A stretch of 64,000 nucleotides of DNA from Schaedlerella arabinosiphila (GCF_003885045.1 NZ_RHJS01000002.1:1736001-1800000), one strand, 5' to 3'; shown: positions 1 through 9,275, counted from the first letter of the stretch. Numbers and translations: made by a program. Notes: generated from the sequence alone by a model not told the origin.

Positions 1-489
1 AAGGAACGAAATGTAAAGGCTACCTTTTTTCTCATCGGAAAGAATATTGAGGCGGGAAGCAACGCGGAAATCGTGAAACGGGAGTGGGAGGAGGGGCATC
101 TGGTGGGCAATCATACATACAACCATGTGGAGATCACCAGGGTCAGCAACGACACTGCCTACCGGGAAATCAAGGCCACCAACGACCTGATCCAGGGGAT
201 CACCGGACAGCCCGTGGAATATATGCGGCCCCCCTTTGGCCTGTGGCAGAAGAAGCTGGAGCAGAAGATCCATGTGCTTCCCGTGATGTGGACGGTCGAT
301 CCGCTGGACTGGGCCACCGAAAATGAGGATGAAATTGTAAATAAAGTAGTGACGGAAGTGGAAGAAAATGATATTATCTTGTTACACGACTGTTATAAAA
401 GCTCTGTACGGGCCGCGTTGCGGATCGTAGATCTTCTCGAGGCAAAGGGCTATCAGTTTGTGACAGTGGATGAACTCCTTTTGGAGTAA
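1..489 (+). CDS. Polysaccharide deacetylase (NodB domain), 5' end missing
   Basis: The reading frame is open from the first base, so the gene begins outside the window. The visible part starts with the NodB-fold strand ATFFLIG, followed by the metal-binding H-x3-H motif (NHTYNH), RPPFG and a late LLHD strand, which are the middle and C-terminal motifs of carbohydrate esterase family 4. The TFDDG motif that opens the domain must lie upstream. Members remove N- or O-acetyl groups from peptidoglycan or other glycans outside the membrane, and any signal or membrane anchor is not visible here. A GTG at 73 could be mistaken for a start but lies inside the domain. tcdA follows after 36 bases. Confidence 0.88.
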   Translation, partial: KERNVKATFFLIGKNIEAGSNAEIVKREWEEGHLVGNHTYNHVEITRVSNDTAYREIKATNDLIQGITGQPVEYMRPPFGLWQKKLEQKIHVLPVMWTVDPLDWATENEDEIVNKVVTEVEENDIILLHDCYKSSVRAALRIVDLLEAKGYQFVTVDELLLE

Positions 490-525
490 TATTTGACCAG
501 TGAGATACAGGAGATATGAGAAAAG

Positions 526-1254
526 ATGATACACGAATTTTCCAGAACGGAGCTATTGCTAGGTCCGGAGGCAATGGAACGCTTAAAACAGGCCCGGGTG
601 GTGATATTCGGCGTGGGGGGCGTAGGCTCCCACTGCATTGACGCCCTTGCCCGGAGCGGGATCGGGCATCTGACCCTGATCGACAGCGACCGGGTTTCCC
701 TGACCAACATCAACCGTCAGTCCGTGGCCAGCCACCGGACCATCGGGCAGTATAAGACACAGGTTATGAAGGAGCAGATCCATGAGATCTGCCCCAAGAT
801 CCAGGTGGAGACATTGGAACGGTTTATCCTGAAAGAAGACCTGTCCGACCTGTTTGAGAACAGGCCGGATTATATCGTGGACGCCGTAGATACGGTAACC
901 GCCAAGCTGAACATTGCCGAGTGCGCCGTAAGGCTGAACCTCCCCCTGATCAGCAGTATGGGCACGGGAAATAAACTGCATCCGGAGCTGTTTGAGATCA
1001 CGGATCTGTCAAAGACCAGCGTCTGCCCGCTCTGCAAGGTGATGCGGAGGGAACTGAAAGCCCGGGGGATCACCCATCTAAGGGTGCTGTATTCTAAGGA
1101 GCAGCCGGTGGACGTCTCCGGAAACAGAACCGGGGAGGAGACGAAAGAGGGCAAAATGGTTCCGGGAAGCATTTCCTTTGTTCCACCTGTGGCGGGGCTT
1201 CTGATTGCAGGGGAAGTGATCCGCGCACTGGCGGCCGGACATCAGGCAGTTTGA
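526..1254 (+). CDS. tcdA: tRNA threonylcarbamoyladenosine dehydratase (TcdA/ThiF family)
   Basis: This 242-residue E1-like protein has the nucleotide-binding glycine loop GVGGVGS at residues 29-35, LIDSDRVSLTNINRQ at about 51-65 and a CPLC pair at 167-170. The length and motif order match TcdA (CsdL/YgdL), which uses ATP to cyclise t6A37 in ANN-decoding tRNAs to ct6A. Other ThiF/MoeB family enzymes share the fold, but the short length without a rhodanese or C-terminal ubiquitin-like partner favours TcdA. The ATG follows a GAGATATGAG stretch with only a modest ribosome binding site. rarA follows 30 bases later on the same strand. Confidence 0.88.
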   Translation: MIHEFSRTELLLGPEAMERLKQARVVIFGVGGVGSHCIDALARSGIGHLTLIDSDRVSLTNINRQSVASHRTIGQYKTQVMKEQIHEICPKIQVETLERFILKEDLSDLFENRPDYIVDAVDTVTAKLNIAECAVRLNLPLISSMGTGNKLHPELFEITDLSKTSVCPLCKVMRRELKARGITHLRVLYSKEQPVDVSGNRTGEETKEGKMVPGSISFVPPVAGLLIAGEVIRALAAGHQAV

Positions 1255-1284
1255 TGAGAAAAAGCAAAAGAGGGATAAAAAATT

Positions 1285-2601
1285 ATGGATTTATTTGATT
1301 ATATGAGAGAAACCAGACAGGAAAAGGAGTCTCCCCTGGCATCCAGGATGCGTCCTGTGACTTTGGAGGAGGTGGCGGGGCAGAAGCACATCATTGGAAA
1401 GGATAAGCTGCTGTATCGGGCGATCCGGGCGGACAAGCTGGGCTCCATCATTTTTTACGGGCCTCCGGGGACGGGCAAGACCACCCTGGCAAAGGTCATC
1501 GCCAACACGACCCGTTCCAAATTTCAGCAGATCAATGCCACATCCGCGGGCAAGAAGGACATGGAGCAGGTGGTAAACGAGGCAAAAGAGCTGCTTGGGA
1601 TGTACCAGAAAAAGACCATACTGTTTATCGACGAGATCCACCGTTTCAACAAGGGACAGCAGGATTATCTCCTTCCCTTTGTGGAGGACGGCACCATCAC
1701 GCTGATCGGGGCCACCACGGAGAATCCCTATTTTGAAGTCAACGGGGCGCTTTTGTCCAGATCCAGCATCTTTGAACTGCATGCGCTGGACAAGGAGGAC
1801 ATCAAGTCCATCCTGCGCCGGGCGGTATATGACAAGGAGAAAGGAATGGGCGCCTTTCATGCGGAGATTGACGAGGAGGCGCTGGATTTTCTGGCGGATC
1901 TTTCGGGAGGGGATGCCAGAAATGCGCTCAATGCGGTGGAGCTTGGAATTCTGACCACGGACCGCAGCGACGACGGGCTGATCCACATTACCCTGGAGGT
2001 GGCCTCGGAATGCATCCAGAAGCGGGTGGTGCACTATGACAAGACGGGGGACAACCACTACGATACCATTTCGGCATTTATCAAGAGTATGCGGGGGACA
2101 GATCCGGATGCGGCGGTCTATTACCTGGCAAAGATGCTCTACGCAGGGGAGGATATCAAGTTCATCGCACGCAGGATCATGATCTGCGCGTCCGAGGATG
2201 TGGGAAATGCAGATCCCCAGGCGCTGGTGGTGGCGGTGGCGGCGGCTCAGGCCGTGGAGCGCATCGGAATGCCCGAGGCGGAGATCATCCTCTCCCAGGC
2301 CGTTCTCTATGTGGCCTCCGCGCCCAAGAGCAATTCCGCGGTGATGGCCGTCGCTGCAGCCGGGAAAAGCGTGCGGCAGACCAAAACCACGGTGCCGTCC
2401 CATCTCCAGGACGCCCACTACAAAGGCGCGAAGAATCTGGGGCGGGGAACCGGCTATCAATATGTACATAATTATCCCGGGCATTATACGGCCCAGCAGT
2501 ACCTTCCGGACGAGATCCGGGACGCCAGGTTCTACGAGCCCAGCGATTCCGGTTATGAAAAACAGATCAAGGAACATCTGGAAAGGCTTCGGGGCCTGTA
2601 A
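1285..2601 (+). CDS. rarA: Replication-associated recombination protein A (AAA+ ATPase)
   Basis: The 438-residue protein carries Walker A GPPGTGKTT at 59-67, Walker B ILFIDEIHR at 112-120 and the sensor-1 region IGATTENPYFEVN. A long C-terminal part includes the conserved region around QDAHYKGAKNLGRG and YPGHYTAQQYLP, typical of RarA/MgsA/WRNIP1. Family members act at stalled replication forks in the cytoplasm. The length equals that of bacterial homologues, so the gene looks intact. It ends at a 12-bp perfect hairpin that separates it from the convergent DUF4364 gene. Confidence 0.95.
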   Translation: MDLFDYMRETRQEKESPLASRMRPVTLEEVAGQKHIIGKDKLLYRAIRADKLGSIIFYGPPGTGKTTLAKVIANTTRSKFQQINATSAGKKDMEQVVNEAKELLGMYQKKTILFIDEIHRFNKGQQDYLLPFVEDGTITLIGATTENPYFEVNGALLSRSSIFELHALDKEDIKSILRRAVYDKEKGMGAFHAEIDEEALDFLADLSGGDARNALNAVELGILTTDRSDDGLIHITLEVASECIQKRVVHYDKTGDNHYDTISAFIKSMRGTDPDAAVYYLAKMLYAGEDIKFIARRIMICASEDVGNADPQALVVAVAAAQAVERIGMPEAEIILSQAVLYVASAPKSNSAVMAVAAAGKSVRQTKTTVPSHLQDAHYKGAKNLGRGTGYQYVHNYPGHYTAQQYLPDEIRDARFYEPSDSGYEKQIKEHLERLRGL

Positions 2602-2634
2602 AAGGGGCATCTCCCAAACCGTGAGATGCCCCTT
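2602..2634. terminator. Convergent intrinsic terminator
   Basis: A perfect 12-bp stem (2602-2613 with 2623-2634) encloses a 9-base loop between the ends of rarA and the DUF4364 gene. On the minus strand the stem is followed by TTTTA, so it is a good terminator for the minus operon. On the plus strand the U tract is poor. Confidence 0.75.
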
Positions 2635-2645
2635 GTGGGCAAATC

Positions 2646-3158
2646 CTACAGCAGTTTTGTGAGGAGATCCCCGTAGATCTCCTGGCTGGCGGCGTTCCAG
2701 TTTTTGCTGATGGCTTCCGCCTCGGCTCTGGTGGGAACCGTCAGCTTTAAGTCCAACAGGCTGTATTTGCCTTCCAGGATCTGGCAGCGCGCCTCGTATT
2801 CCTGATTGGCATTCAGATAATAGGAAGCTTTGGCGGAGAGGGCTTCCCTTAAATGAAATTCATTTTCTTTCACAAAGGCGTCGATATCCCGGCGGATCTC
2901 AAAATTGATATTTCCCTGCAGAAGCCGGATGGTCCTGACGCCGTCGCCGGTGAGGTGGTAGAGCGTGCGGCGGTACGTATTTTCCGCTTCCACCAGGTTG
3001 GCTTCCTGGAGCTCGGAGAGGGCTTCCTGGAGCCGGAAATAATTGGTATATTCCATTCCCAGCATAAAATCAGAAATCTGCGTGGTTGCCAGGGGAAAAT
3101 CTACTTTTTTCAGCAAATATAAGATCATCAGTTTGTACAAGGTCAATGTCTCATTCAT
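2646..3158 (-). CDS. DUF4364 family protein
   Basis: The 170-residue protein is recognisable as DUF4364 by its length, the N-terminal NETLTLYKLMILYLL helix and the following winged-helix-like stretch (YTNYFRLQEALSELQEANLV, then YHLTGDGVRTI). The family is common in Clostridia and its role is not established. The fold suggests a small DNA-binding or adaptor protein, which is inference. Its start overlaps the end of the upstream radical SAM gene by 8 bases, so the two are probably translated as a coupled pair. Confidence 0.8.
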   Translation of the reverse strand: MNETLTLYKLMILYLLKKVDFPLATTQISDFMLGMEYTNYFRLQEALSELQEANLVEAENTYRRTLYHLTGDGVRTIRLLQGNINFEIRRDIDAFVKENEFHLREALSAKASYYLNANQEYEARCQILEGKYSLLDLKLTVPTRAEAEAISKNWNAASQEIYGDLLTKLL

Positions 3159-4098
3159 GATAGTCCTTTCCCTGCCAGATATCCTGTTCCTTCAGATATT
3201 GGTGCAGTGCATTCAGTACGGTTCGTTTTTGGCCTGTCCAGAGCGGGGCGATGAGAAGCTCCTTAGGCCCGTCGCCGGTGAGACGGTGGATGGTGATATC
3301 CGGCCTGAGCCTGGAGATGCACGCTCCCAGAAGGCCGATGTATTCGTCCATGGATGGAACCGGGAAGGGGTGCTCTGCATATTGCAGGGCAAGATCCGTC
3401 CCTTGTAAAATATGGAGAAGCTGAAGCTTGATTCCCTGGATGTCCATGTGATTGAGATAGTCCAATGTCTCAAACATCTGCTGTCTGGTCTCCCCCGGAA
3501 GGCAGAGGATGGTATGGACAAGCACGTCGATGCCCCGGCTGCGGAGATTTTGGACCGCCTCTTCAAAGACAGGCAGTTCGTACCCCCGGCGGATGTATGC
3601 GGCCGTATGGGGGTGGATGGTCTGCAGCCCCAGCTCGATCCAGACCGGCTTGATCCGGCTGAGCCGCTCCAGCAGCTCCAGCACAGGCTTCCCTAAGCAG
3701 TCCGGGCGGGTGGCAATGGAGAGAATCCGCACATCCCCATCCCGGACAGCCTCCAGAAAGATCCGCTCCAGATATTCCACCGAAGCGTAAGTATTGGTAA
3801 ACGCCTGAAAATAGGCGATATAGGAATGTACGGGGCGCTTCCCGGCAAGGGCGGCTTTTCCGTTTTTCAGCTGCTCTGTAATGGAAAGGGCCCGGGAACC
3901 TGCAAAATCGCCGGAGCCCGAGGCGCTGCAGAAGACGCATCCCCCGCGTCCGACGGTGCCGTCCCGGTTGGGACAGGTCATGCCGCCGTCCAGCGTGATC
4001 TTATATACTTTTTCACCGTAGGTCTTTTTCAGGTCATAATCCATCGAATGGTAGCGTTTTTCTCCCCAGCGGACCTGCCTGCTCTGCGAATCTGCCAT
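3151..4098 (-). CDS. TIGR01212 family radical SAM protein (YhcC-like)
   Basis: The protein begins MADSQSRQVRWGEKRYHS and shows the family-specific cysteine cluster CPNRDGTVGRGGCVFC, which binds the [4Fe-4S] cluster that cleaves S-adenosylmethionine. This spacing is characteristic of the YhcC/TIGR01212 group rather than of classical CxxxCxxC enzymes. The substrate is unknown. I chose the ATG at 4098, about 12 bases after AAGGA; an in-frame ATG at 4110 sits too close to that site. A longer open frame reaching 4296 is probably untranslated leader because it runs through the promoter. It is co-transcribed with DUF4364. Confidence 0.88.
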   Translation of the reverse strand: MADSQSRQVRWGEKRYHSMDYDLKKTYGEKVYKITLDGGMTCPNRDGTVGRGGCVFCSASGSGDFAGSRALSITEQLKNGKAALAGKRPVHSYIAYFQAFTNTYASVEYLERIFLEAVRDGDVRILSIATRPDCLGKPVLELLERLSRIKPVWIELGLQTIHPHTAAYIRRGYELPVFEEAVQNLRSRGIDVLVHTILCLPGETRQQMFETLDYLNHMDIQGIKLQLLHILQGTDLALQYAEHPFPVPSMDEYIGLLGACISRLRPDITIHRLTGDGPKELLIAPLWTGQKRTVLNALHQYLKEQDIWQGKDYHE

Positions 4099-4132
4099 AA
4101 ACCGTATCATTCCTTTCCGGACTTTGAAAATG

Positions 4133-4188
4133 GGGGCAGAAGAATCTGCCCCTTTTTCTATCATATCACGCTTAAAGTGACTGTGCAA
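4133..4188 (-). promoter_or_regulatory. Promoter and leader hairpin of the radical SAM gene
   Basis: Reading the minus strand, TTGCAC (4183-4188) is separated by 17 bases from an extended -10, TGaTATGAT, whose hexamer is at 4160-4165. A perfect 8-bp hairpin (4133-4140 with 4145-4152, loop AGAA) lies at the very start of the predicted transcript. Read on the plus strand the same hairpin is followed by TTTTT, so it could stop antisense transcription. Confidence 0.5.
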
Positions 4189-4263
4189 GACGAATGCGGA
4201 AATACGAAAAAATAGATTTACCGTATTTTTTATGTTTAATTTACCACATTTTTCAAAAAAAGG

Positions 4264-4292
4264 TTTGCTTTTTCCCAAACTTCGTGTATAAT
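4264..4292 (+). promoter_or_regulatory. Promoter of rho
   Basis: TATAAT at 4287-4292 is preceded by TTTGCT (17-base spacer) or TTGCTT (16-base spacer) at 4264-4270. This gives a transcript with a leader of roughly 180 bases before the rho start. The whole 4099-4479 interval between the divergent genes holds only the two promoters and this leader. Confidence 0.6.
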
Positions 4293-4351
4293 ACAAACAG
4301 GTTTTAGTTCATTTGAGTCAATTCAGACTAAGATTCTTGAGGAGATAGAAG

Positions 4352-4404
4352 GAATTGCTTGTACGGTGAATGTACCAGCGACAGGCCGTATTCAGCAGCA
4401 ATTC
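4352..4404 (+). promoter_or_regulatory. Structured 5' leader of rho
   Basis: Arms GAATTGCT (4352-4359) and AGCAATTC (4397-4404) are perfectly complementary across 37 bases inside the long rho leader, with a smaller GTAC...GTAC pair within. Rho is known to be autoregulated in several bacteria, so a structured leader is plausible, but no defined family is recognised. Confidence 0.35.
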
Positions 4405-4479
4405 TGCCATCTGACCCATTAAATCCATAGACACCAACCGAATAGAGAAGACGACAGTGAAGAAAGGAAAGGTAATTTT

Positions 4480-5829
4480 ATGACGAGAGAGAAGTATGAA
4501 TCGCTGCCTCTTGCTACTTTGAAAGAGCTTGCGAAAGCGCGGAGTATGAAAGGGGTTTCTACCATGAAGAAGAGCGACCTGATTGATGCGATGCTTGCCC
4601 AGGACGAGAAGGACAGCCAGGAAGCGGCCCAGGAGGAAGCGAAAGAGGAAGTCAGGGAAGAGATGAAGGAGAAGAAGGAGTCTACGGATATTGAACAGCT
4701 TGACAGCGGCAAGACTGCCACCGGGATTCTGGAAGTGCTGCCGGACGGCTTCGGCTTTATCCGGAGCGACAACTACCTGCCGGGTGAGAACGACGTCTAT
4801 GTGTCCCCCTCCCAGATCCGCAGGTTCGGCCTCAAGACCGGGGACATCCTGATGGGCAATACCCGTGTCAAGACCCAGGGTGAGAAGTTCAGTGCCCTGC
4901 TCTATGTATCGGCCATCAACGGCATGCGTCCGGCGGACGCGCAGAAGAGGCGCAATTTTGAAGACCTGACCCCGATTTTCCCCAATCAGCGTCTGCGTAT
5001 GGAGACGCCGGGCTGTACTACGGCCATGCGGATCGTGGATCTGCTCTCCCCCATCGGAAAAGGGCAGCGCGGTATGATCGTATCCCCGCCCAAAGCCGGT
5101 AAGACAACCCTGCTAAAGGACATCGCCCTTTCGGTGAAGAAGTCGGATCCCAATATCCATCTTCTGATCCTGCTCATCGACGAGCGTCCCGAGGAAGTGA
5201 CGGATATCCGGGAGGCCATCGCGGGCCCCAATGTGGAAGTGGTATACTCTACCTTCGACGAACTGCCGGAGCACCACAAGCGGGTATCGGAGATGGTCAT
5301 TGAGCGGGCGAAGCGTCTGGTGGAGCACGGCAAGGATGTGATGATTCTTCTGGACAGCATCACCCGTCTGGCGCGGGCCTACAATGTGATCGTGCCTCCT
5401 TCGGGAAGGACGTTATCCGGCGGTCTTGACCCTACGGCTCTGCATATGCCCAAGCGGATCTTCGGCGCGGCCAGAAATATGCGGGAGGGCGGAAGCCTGA
5501 CGATCCTGGCAACGGCGCTGGTGGATACCGGAAGCAAGATGGACGACGTTGTATACGAGGAATTTAAGGGCACCGGCAACATGGAACTGGTTCTGGACCG
5601 GAAGCTGCAGGAGCGGAGGGTGTTCCCGGCCATCGACATTCCCAAGTCCGGTACGAGAAGGGAAGACCTGCTGCTGAACAAGGACGAGCAGGACGCGGTC
5701 TATATCATCCGCAAGGCGCTTAACAGCATGAAGTCCGACGAAGCGGTGGACAATCTTCTGAATATGTTCTCACGGACAAAAAACAACGACGAACTGACCC
5801 GGATGGTCATCCGGCAGAAGTTCCTTTAA
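4480..5829 (+). CDS. rho: Transcription termination factor Rho
   Basis: The 449-residue helicase has an N-terminal helical Rho domain (about 1-40), a strongly charged Glu/Lys linker (41-70), an OB-fold RNA-binding domain (about 78-150), Walker [10 protein letters not shown] at 202-210 and [12 protein letters not shown] at 231-242, followed by the conserved hexamer interface and R-loop sequences to the C-terminus. It unwinds RNA and ends transcription at C-rich sites. The ribosome binding site GAAAGGAAAGG lies 8-10 bases upstream of the ATG. The charged linker is longer than in enterobacterial Rho, as is common in Clostridia. rpmE follows with its own promoter. Confidence 0.97.
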   Translation: MTREKYESLPLATLKELAKARSMKGVSTMKKSDLIDAMLAQDEKDSQEAAQEEAKEEVREEMKEKKESTDIEQLDSGKTATGILEVLPDGFGFIRSDNYLPGENDVYVSPSQIRRFGLKTGDILMGNTRVKTQGEKFSALLYVSAINGMRPADAQKRRNFEDLTPIFPNQRLRMETPGCTTAMRIVDLLSPIGKGQRGMIVSPPKAGKTTLLKDIALSVKKSDPNIHLLILLIDERPEEVTDIREAIAGPNVEVVYSTFDELPEHHKRVSEMVIERAKRLVEHGKDVMILLDSITRLARAYNVIVPPSGRTLSGGLDPTALHMPKRIFGAARNMREGGSLTILATALVDTGSKMDDVVYEEFKGTGNMELVLDRKLQERRVFPAIDIPKSGTRREDLLLNKDEQDAVYIIRKALNSMKSDEAVDNLLNMFSRTKNNDELTRMVIRQKFL

Positions 5830-5867
5830 GAAAAAGAAAAAAACAGACGGGAATCGCAGAAAATCTC

Positions 5868-5896
5868 TTGCAAAAGCTTGTACGGTATGATACAAT
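5868..5896 (+). promoter_or_regulatory. Promoter of rpmE
   Basis: TTGCAA (5868-5873), a 17-base spacer and TACAAT (5891-5896) form a good housekeeping promoter in the rho-rpmE gap. Confidence 0.6.
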
Positions 5897-5952
5897 AACA
5901 GCGTTGTTTTGGAGAGTATAATGAATATTTTGAAAATAGAGAGGTGAAAGAC

Positions 5953-6153
5953 ATGAGAGAAGGAATCCATCCGGAGTACCATCAGGCAACTGTGACTTGC
6001 AACTGCGGGAACACATTCGTTACAGGCTCTACCAACAAGAGTATCCATGTGGAAATCTGTTCCAAATGCCATCCGTTCTACACAGGACAGCAGAAAGCGG
6101 CACAGGCGCGCGGACGTGTTGATAAGTTCAACAAAAAATATGGTATCAAATAA
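5953..6153 (+). CDS. rpmE: 50S ribosomal protein L31, zinc-binding type
   Basis: The 66-residue protein begins [16 protein letters not shown] and carries the four zinc-ligand cysteines C16, C18, C36 and C39, so it is the zinc-containing RpmE form rather than the Cys-less paralogue. It sits in the large ribosomal subunit at the subunit bridge. The ATG at 5953 follows GAGAGGTG at optimal distance, and an upstream in-frame GTG (5944) lies within the ribosome binding site and is not used. A hairpin terminator follows. Confidence 0.97.
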   Translation: MREGIHPEYHQATVTCNCGNTFVTGSTNKSIHVEICSKCHPFYTGQQKAAQARGRVDKFNKKYGIK

Positions 6154-6166
6154 AAAGAACAAGCGG

Positions 6167-6198
6167 CAGGCTGAGGTAAACATATCTCAGCCTGTTAT
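6167..6198 (+). terminator. Terminator after rpmE
   Basis: CAGGCTGAG (6167-6175) pairs with CTCAGCCTG (6186-6194) and is followed by TTATTGT. The position fits the end of the rpmE transcript. Confidence 0.65.
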
Positions 6199-6295
6199 TG
6201 TATGGCAGCGATCCCAAAACGGTTCGCCCGCAGGATGCGCGGGGGCACCGGGGATACCGGCGGCCTGCAGCGGCAGAATATAGGAGATGATGCAT

Positions 6296-7255
6296 ATGAA
6301 GTCTTCAAATATAGGCGGACAGGCAGTGCTCGAAGGCATTATGATGAAGAACGGCGACCGCTATGCGGTGGGGGTGCGCAGGCCGGATCAGGAGATTGAG
6401 GTCCGTGTGCAGGAGCACAAAAGCTTTGTGCCCGGGGCAATCCGCAAGATCCCGTTTATCCGCGGAGTATTTAATTTTATAGATTCTCTGATACTGGGGA
6501 TGAAGGCGCTGATGTTTTCGGCGGAATTTATAGAGGATGAAGAAGAGGAAGCAAGGGAGCTGACGGCGGACGAAGCAGCCAGGGAAGAGAAAAAGGAATC
6601 CCTGGTCATGTCCATTGTCCTGGTGTTTTCCATCCTGCTTGCAGTGGGGATATTCATGGTTCTGCCTTATTTCTTAAGCGGGCTGTTAAAGAGGTTTATT
6701 ATGTCGAGAAGCGTGCTCACCGTACTGGAAGGACTGATCCGTGTGCTGATCTTTTTGGGCTACATTACCCTGGTATCCCGTATGAAGGACATTCAGAGGA
6801 CGTTTATGTATCACGGGGCGGAGCACAAGTGCATTAACTGCATCGAACACGGACTGGATCTGAATGTGGAGAATGTCCGGGCCAGTTCCAGGCAGCATAA
6901 GCGATGCGGGACCAGCTTCCTGTTTTTTGTCATGATCGTCAGTATCATTTTCTGTTTCTTTATTACGGCCGAATCCCAGGTTATGCGCGTCCTGCTGCGT
7001 ATCGCGCTGATGCCTTTGATCGCGGGGGTGTCCTACGAGATCATCCGTCTGGCCGGGAACAGTGACAATCCGGTGGTGAACCTGTTGAGCCAGCCGGGAT
7101 TGTGGGTGCAGAACATGACCACCAAGGAACCCGACGACAGCATGATCGAAGTGGCCATTCAGGCGGTGGAAGCCGTGTTTGACTGGAAAGAGTATCAGGC
7201 GGAGAATTTTAAGGCCGCAGCCGGCAGGGCAGGGCATGCCCAGGGCGTATCATGA
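6296..7255 (+). CDS. DUF1385 membrane protein (YqhQ-like)
   Basis: The protein opens with NIGGQAVLEGIMMKNGDRYAV, the signature of DUF1385. A charged Glu-rich cytoplasmic stretch and several hydrophobic segments follow (two near residues 100-150, two near 205-245), so it is an integral membrane protein. Its biochemical role is unknown, but in Firmicutes it is regularly found in front of prmC and prfA, as here. Three in-frame ATGs occur (6287, 6290, 6296); only 6296 has good spacing (9 bases) from TAGGAG. The stop overlaps the prmC start by four bases. Confidence 0.9.
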   Translation: MKSSNIGGQAVLEGIMMKNGDRYAVGVRRPDQEIEVRVQEHKSFVPGAIRKIPFIRGVFNFIDSLILGMKALMFSAEFIEDEEEEARELTADEAAREEKKESLVMSIVLVFSILLAVGIFMVLPYFLSGLLKRFIMSRSVLTVLEGLIRVLIFLGYITLVSRMKDIQRTFMYHGAEHKCINCIEHGLDLNVENVRASSRQHKRCGTSFLFFVMIVSIIFCFFITAESQVMRVLLRIALMPLIAGVSYEIIRLAGNSDNPVVNLLSQPGLWVQNMTTKEPDDSMIEVAIQAVEAVFDWKEYQAENFKAAAGRAGHAQGVS

Positions 7256-8175
7256 CGGTTCGGGATGCCTGTGTAAAGGGGACAAAGCTTTTGGAGCGGC
7301 AGGGGATACCGGAGGCGGCGCTGGACGCCTGGTATCTGCTGGAGCATATAACCGGCATCAGCCGGGCCAGGTATCTTTCAGACGGTGGACAGGCGTTGGA
7401 GGAAGCCCTGGAAGCCAGGTATTTTGCCCTCATCGAAAAAAGAGGGCGGCGGATTCCGCTGCAGCATCTGACCGGGGTGCAGGAATTCATGGGATATTCC
7501 TTTCTGGTCAGCAGGCATGTGCTGATCCCCCGCCAGGATACGGAGACGCTGGTGGAAGAGGCGCTGTCCGTCCTGAAAAAGGAAGCAGGGCCGTTGCGTG
7601 TGCTTGACATGTGCACCGGTTCAGGCTGTATTCTGCTCAGTGTCCTGAAATGGATGTGTCAGGAACAAGGATATGTGATCAAAAGCCGGAAGGATTTTGA
7701 TCCCGTCGCCGGGCAGGCTGTTTCAAGCGGAGAGGGCGGGCTGTCCATATGCGGAGTGGGGGCGGATATTTCCGCTCCGGCATTGGAGGTGGCCGCTGGG
7801 AATGCGAAGAGTCTGGGGGTGGAAGCCGAGTTCTGCCAGGGCGACCTGTTTGAGAATGTAAAGGGCCGGTTTTCCATGATCCTCTCCAATCCGCCCTATA
7901 TCCGGACTTCAGAGATCGAAACGCTTCAGGAGGAGGTGCGGCTGCACGATCCGATTTCTGCGCTGGACGGCGGAGCGGACGGGCTGGATTTTTACCGGAG
8001 GATTATCCGGGAGAGCAGAGAGTATCTGCTCCCCAAGGGACATTTGATGTTTGAGATCGGATATGACGAGGCCGGGACAGTGGCGGAATGGATGAAAGAG
8101 GCAGGATTTGGGAATATTTCTGTAAAAAAGGACCTGGCAGGGCTTGACCGGGTCATATCCGGTGTATATCAATAG
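7252..8175 (+). CDS. prmC: Peptide chain release factor N5-glutamine methyltransferase
   Basis: The SAM-binding motif VLDMCTGSGCILLSVLK is at 117-133 and the catalytic NPPY at 213-216, which holds the glutamine of the release-factor GGQ loop. The enzyme methylates RF1 and RF2, and its target prfA is the next gene. It starts on an ATGA overlap with DUF1385, indicating translational coupling. About 30 residues rich in charged and small residues (roughly 134-168) separate the glycine-rich loop from the next strand, which is longer than in most PrmC proteins. Confidence 0.95.
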   Translation: MTVRDACVKGTKLLERQGIPEAALDAWYLLEHITGISRARYLSDGGQALEEALEARYFALIEKRGRRIPLQHLTGVQEFMGYSFLVSRHVLIPRQDTETLVEEALSVLKKEAGPLRVLDMCTGSGCILLSVLKWMCQEQGYVIKSRKDFDPVAGQAVSSGEGGLSICGVGADISAPALEVAAGNAKSLGVEAEFCQGDLFENVKGRFSMILSNPPYIRTSEIETLQEEVRLHDPISALDGGADGLDFYRRIIRESREYLLPKGHLMFEIGYDEAGTVAEWMKEAGFGNISVKKDLAGLDRVISGVYQ

Positions 8176-8195
8176 CTGGGAGGATGGAGTAGATT

Positions 8196-9269
8196 ATGTT
8201 TGACAGGTTAGAGGATTTACTGATTCGTTATGAGGAGGTCATGGGCGAACTGCAGGAACCGGACGTTGCCAATGACACGGATCGTTTCAGGCGGCTGATG
8301 AAGGAGCAGAGCGATCTGGCCCCCATCGTGGAAGCGTATAAGGAATATAAGCAGTGCAGGCAGGATGTGGAAGACAGCCTGGCCATGCTGGAAGAGGAAT
8401 CGGATGAAGAGCTTAGGGATCTGGCCAAGGAAGAGTTAAACGGCGCCAAGGCGCGCATTGAGGAGCTGGAGCGTGAGATGAAGATCCTGCTTCTGCCGAA
8501 GGATCCCAATGATGATAAGAACGTCATCGTGGAGATCCGGGCAGGCGCAGGAGGGGACGAGGCGGCCTTGTTCGCGGCCGAGATCTACCGCATGTACGTG
8601 CATTATGCTGAAGGGCGACGCTGGCGGCCGGAGATGATCTCCCTGAATGAAAACGGGATCGGCGGCTTCAAGGAATGCGTCTTTATGCTGACCGGACAGG
8701 GGGCGTTCTCCCGTTTAAAATATGAGAGCGGGGTGCACCGTGTGCAGCGCGTGCCGGAGACGGAGAGCGGCGGGCGTATCCATACATCCACGATCACGGT
8801 GGCCATCATGCCGGAAGCGGAAGAGGTGGATGTGGAGCTGGATATGAATGACTGCAAATTCGACGTGTTCCGGGCGTCCGGAAACGGAGGGCAGTGTGTC
8901 AATACGACGGATTCCGCGGTGCGTCTGACCCACATTCCGACAGGAATCGTGATCTCCTGCCAGGACGAGAAGTCCCAGCTCAAGAACAAGGACAAGGCGC
9001 TCAAAGTGCTTCGGGCCAGACTTTACGAGCTGGAGCTGGCAAAGCAGCATGACGCGGAGGCGGAAGCCAGGAAGAGCCAGGTGGGAACCGGGGACCGTTC
9101 GGAAAAGATCCGAACCTACAACTTCCCCCAGGGACGGGTGACAGACCACAGGATCAAGCTGACCCTGCACAAGCTGGACACCGTTTTAGGCGGGGATCTG
9201 GACGAGATCATCGACAGCCTGATCGCCGCGGACCAAAGCGCCAAGCTGGCAAAGATGAATGAACAATAA
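8196..9269 (+). CDS. prfA: Peptide chain release factor 1
   Basis: This 357-residue class I release factor has the GGQ motif at 231-233 within [11 protein letters not shown] and the N-terminal coiled-coil domain 1. It recognises UAA and UAG stop codons and triggers hydrolysis of peptidyl-tRNA. The [13 protein letters not shown] region just before the GGQ domain is typical of RF1. The start has a GGGAGGATGGAG ribosome binding site. The gene ends before a strong bidirectional terminator shared with carB. Confidence 0.97.
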   Translation: MFDRLEDLLIRYEEVMGELQEPDVANDTDRFRRLMKEQSDLAPIVEAYKEYKQCRQDVEDSLAMLEEESDEELRDLAKEELNGAKARIEELEREMKILLLPKDPNDDKNVIVEIRAGAGGDEAALFAAEIYRMYVHYAEGRRWRPEMISLNENGIGGFKECVFMLTGQGAFSRLKYESGVHRVQRVPETESGGRIHTSTITVAIMPEAEEVDVELDMNDCKFDVFRASGNGGQCVNTTDSAVRLTHIPTGIVISCQDEKSQLKNKDKALKVLRARLYELELAKQHDAEAEARKSQVGTGDRSEKIRTYNFPQGRVTDHRIKLTLHKLDTVLGGDLDEIIDSLIAADQSAKLAKMNEQ

Positions 9270-9275
9270 GACGAA

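Noticed and set aside
1291..2610. Long minus-strand open frame opposite rarA (439 codons)
   Set aside because: It mirrors the rarA codons, contains no recognisable domain, and rarA is complete on the plus strand; similar shadows occur opposite carB and hydB.
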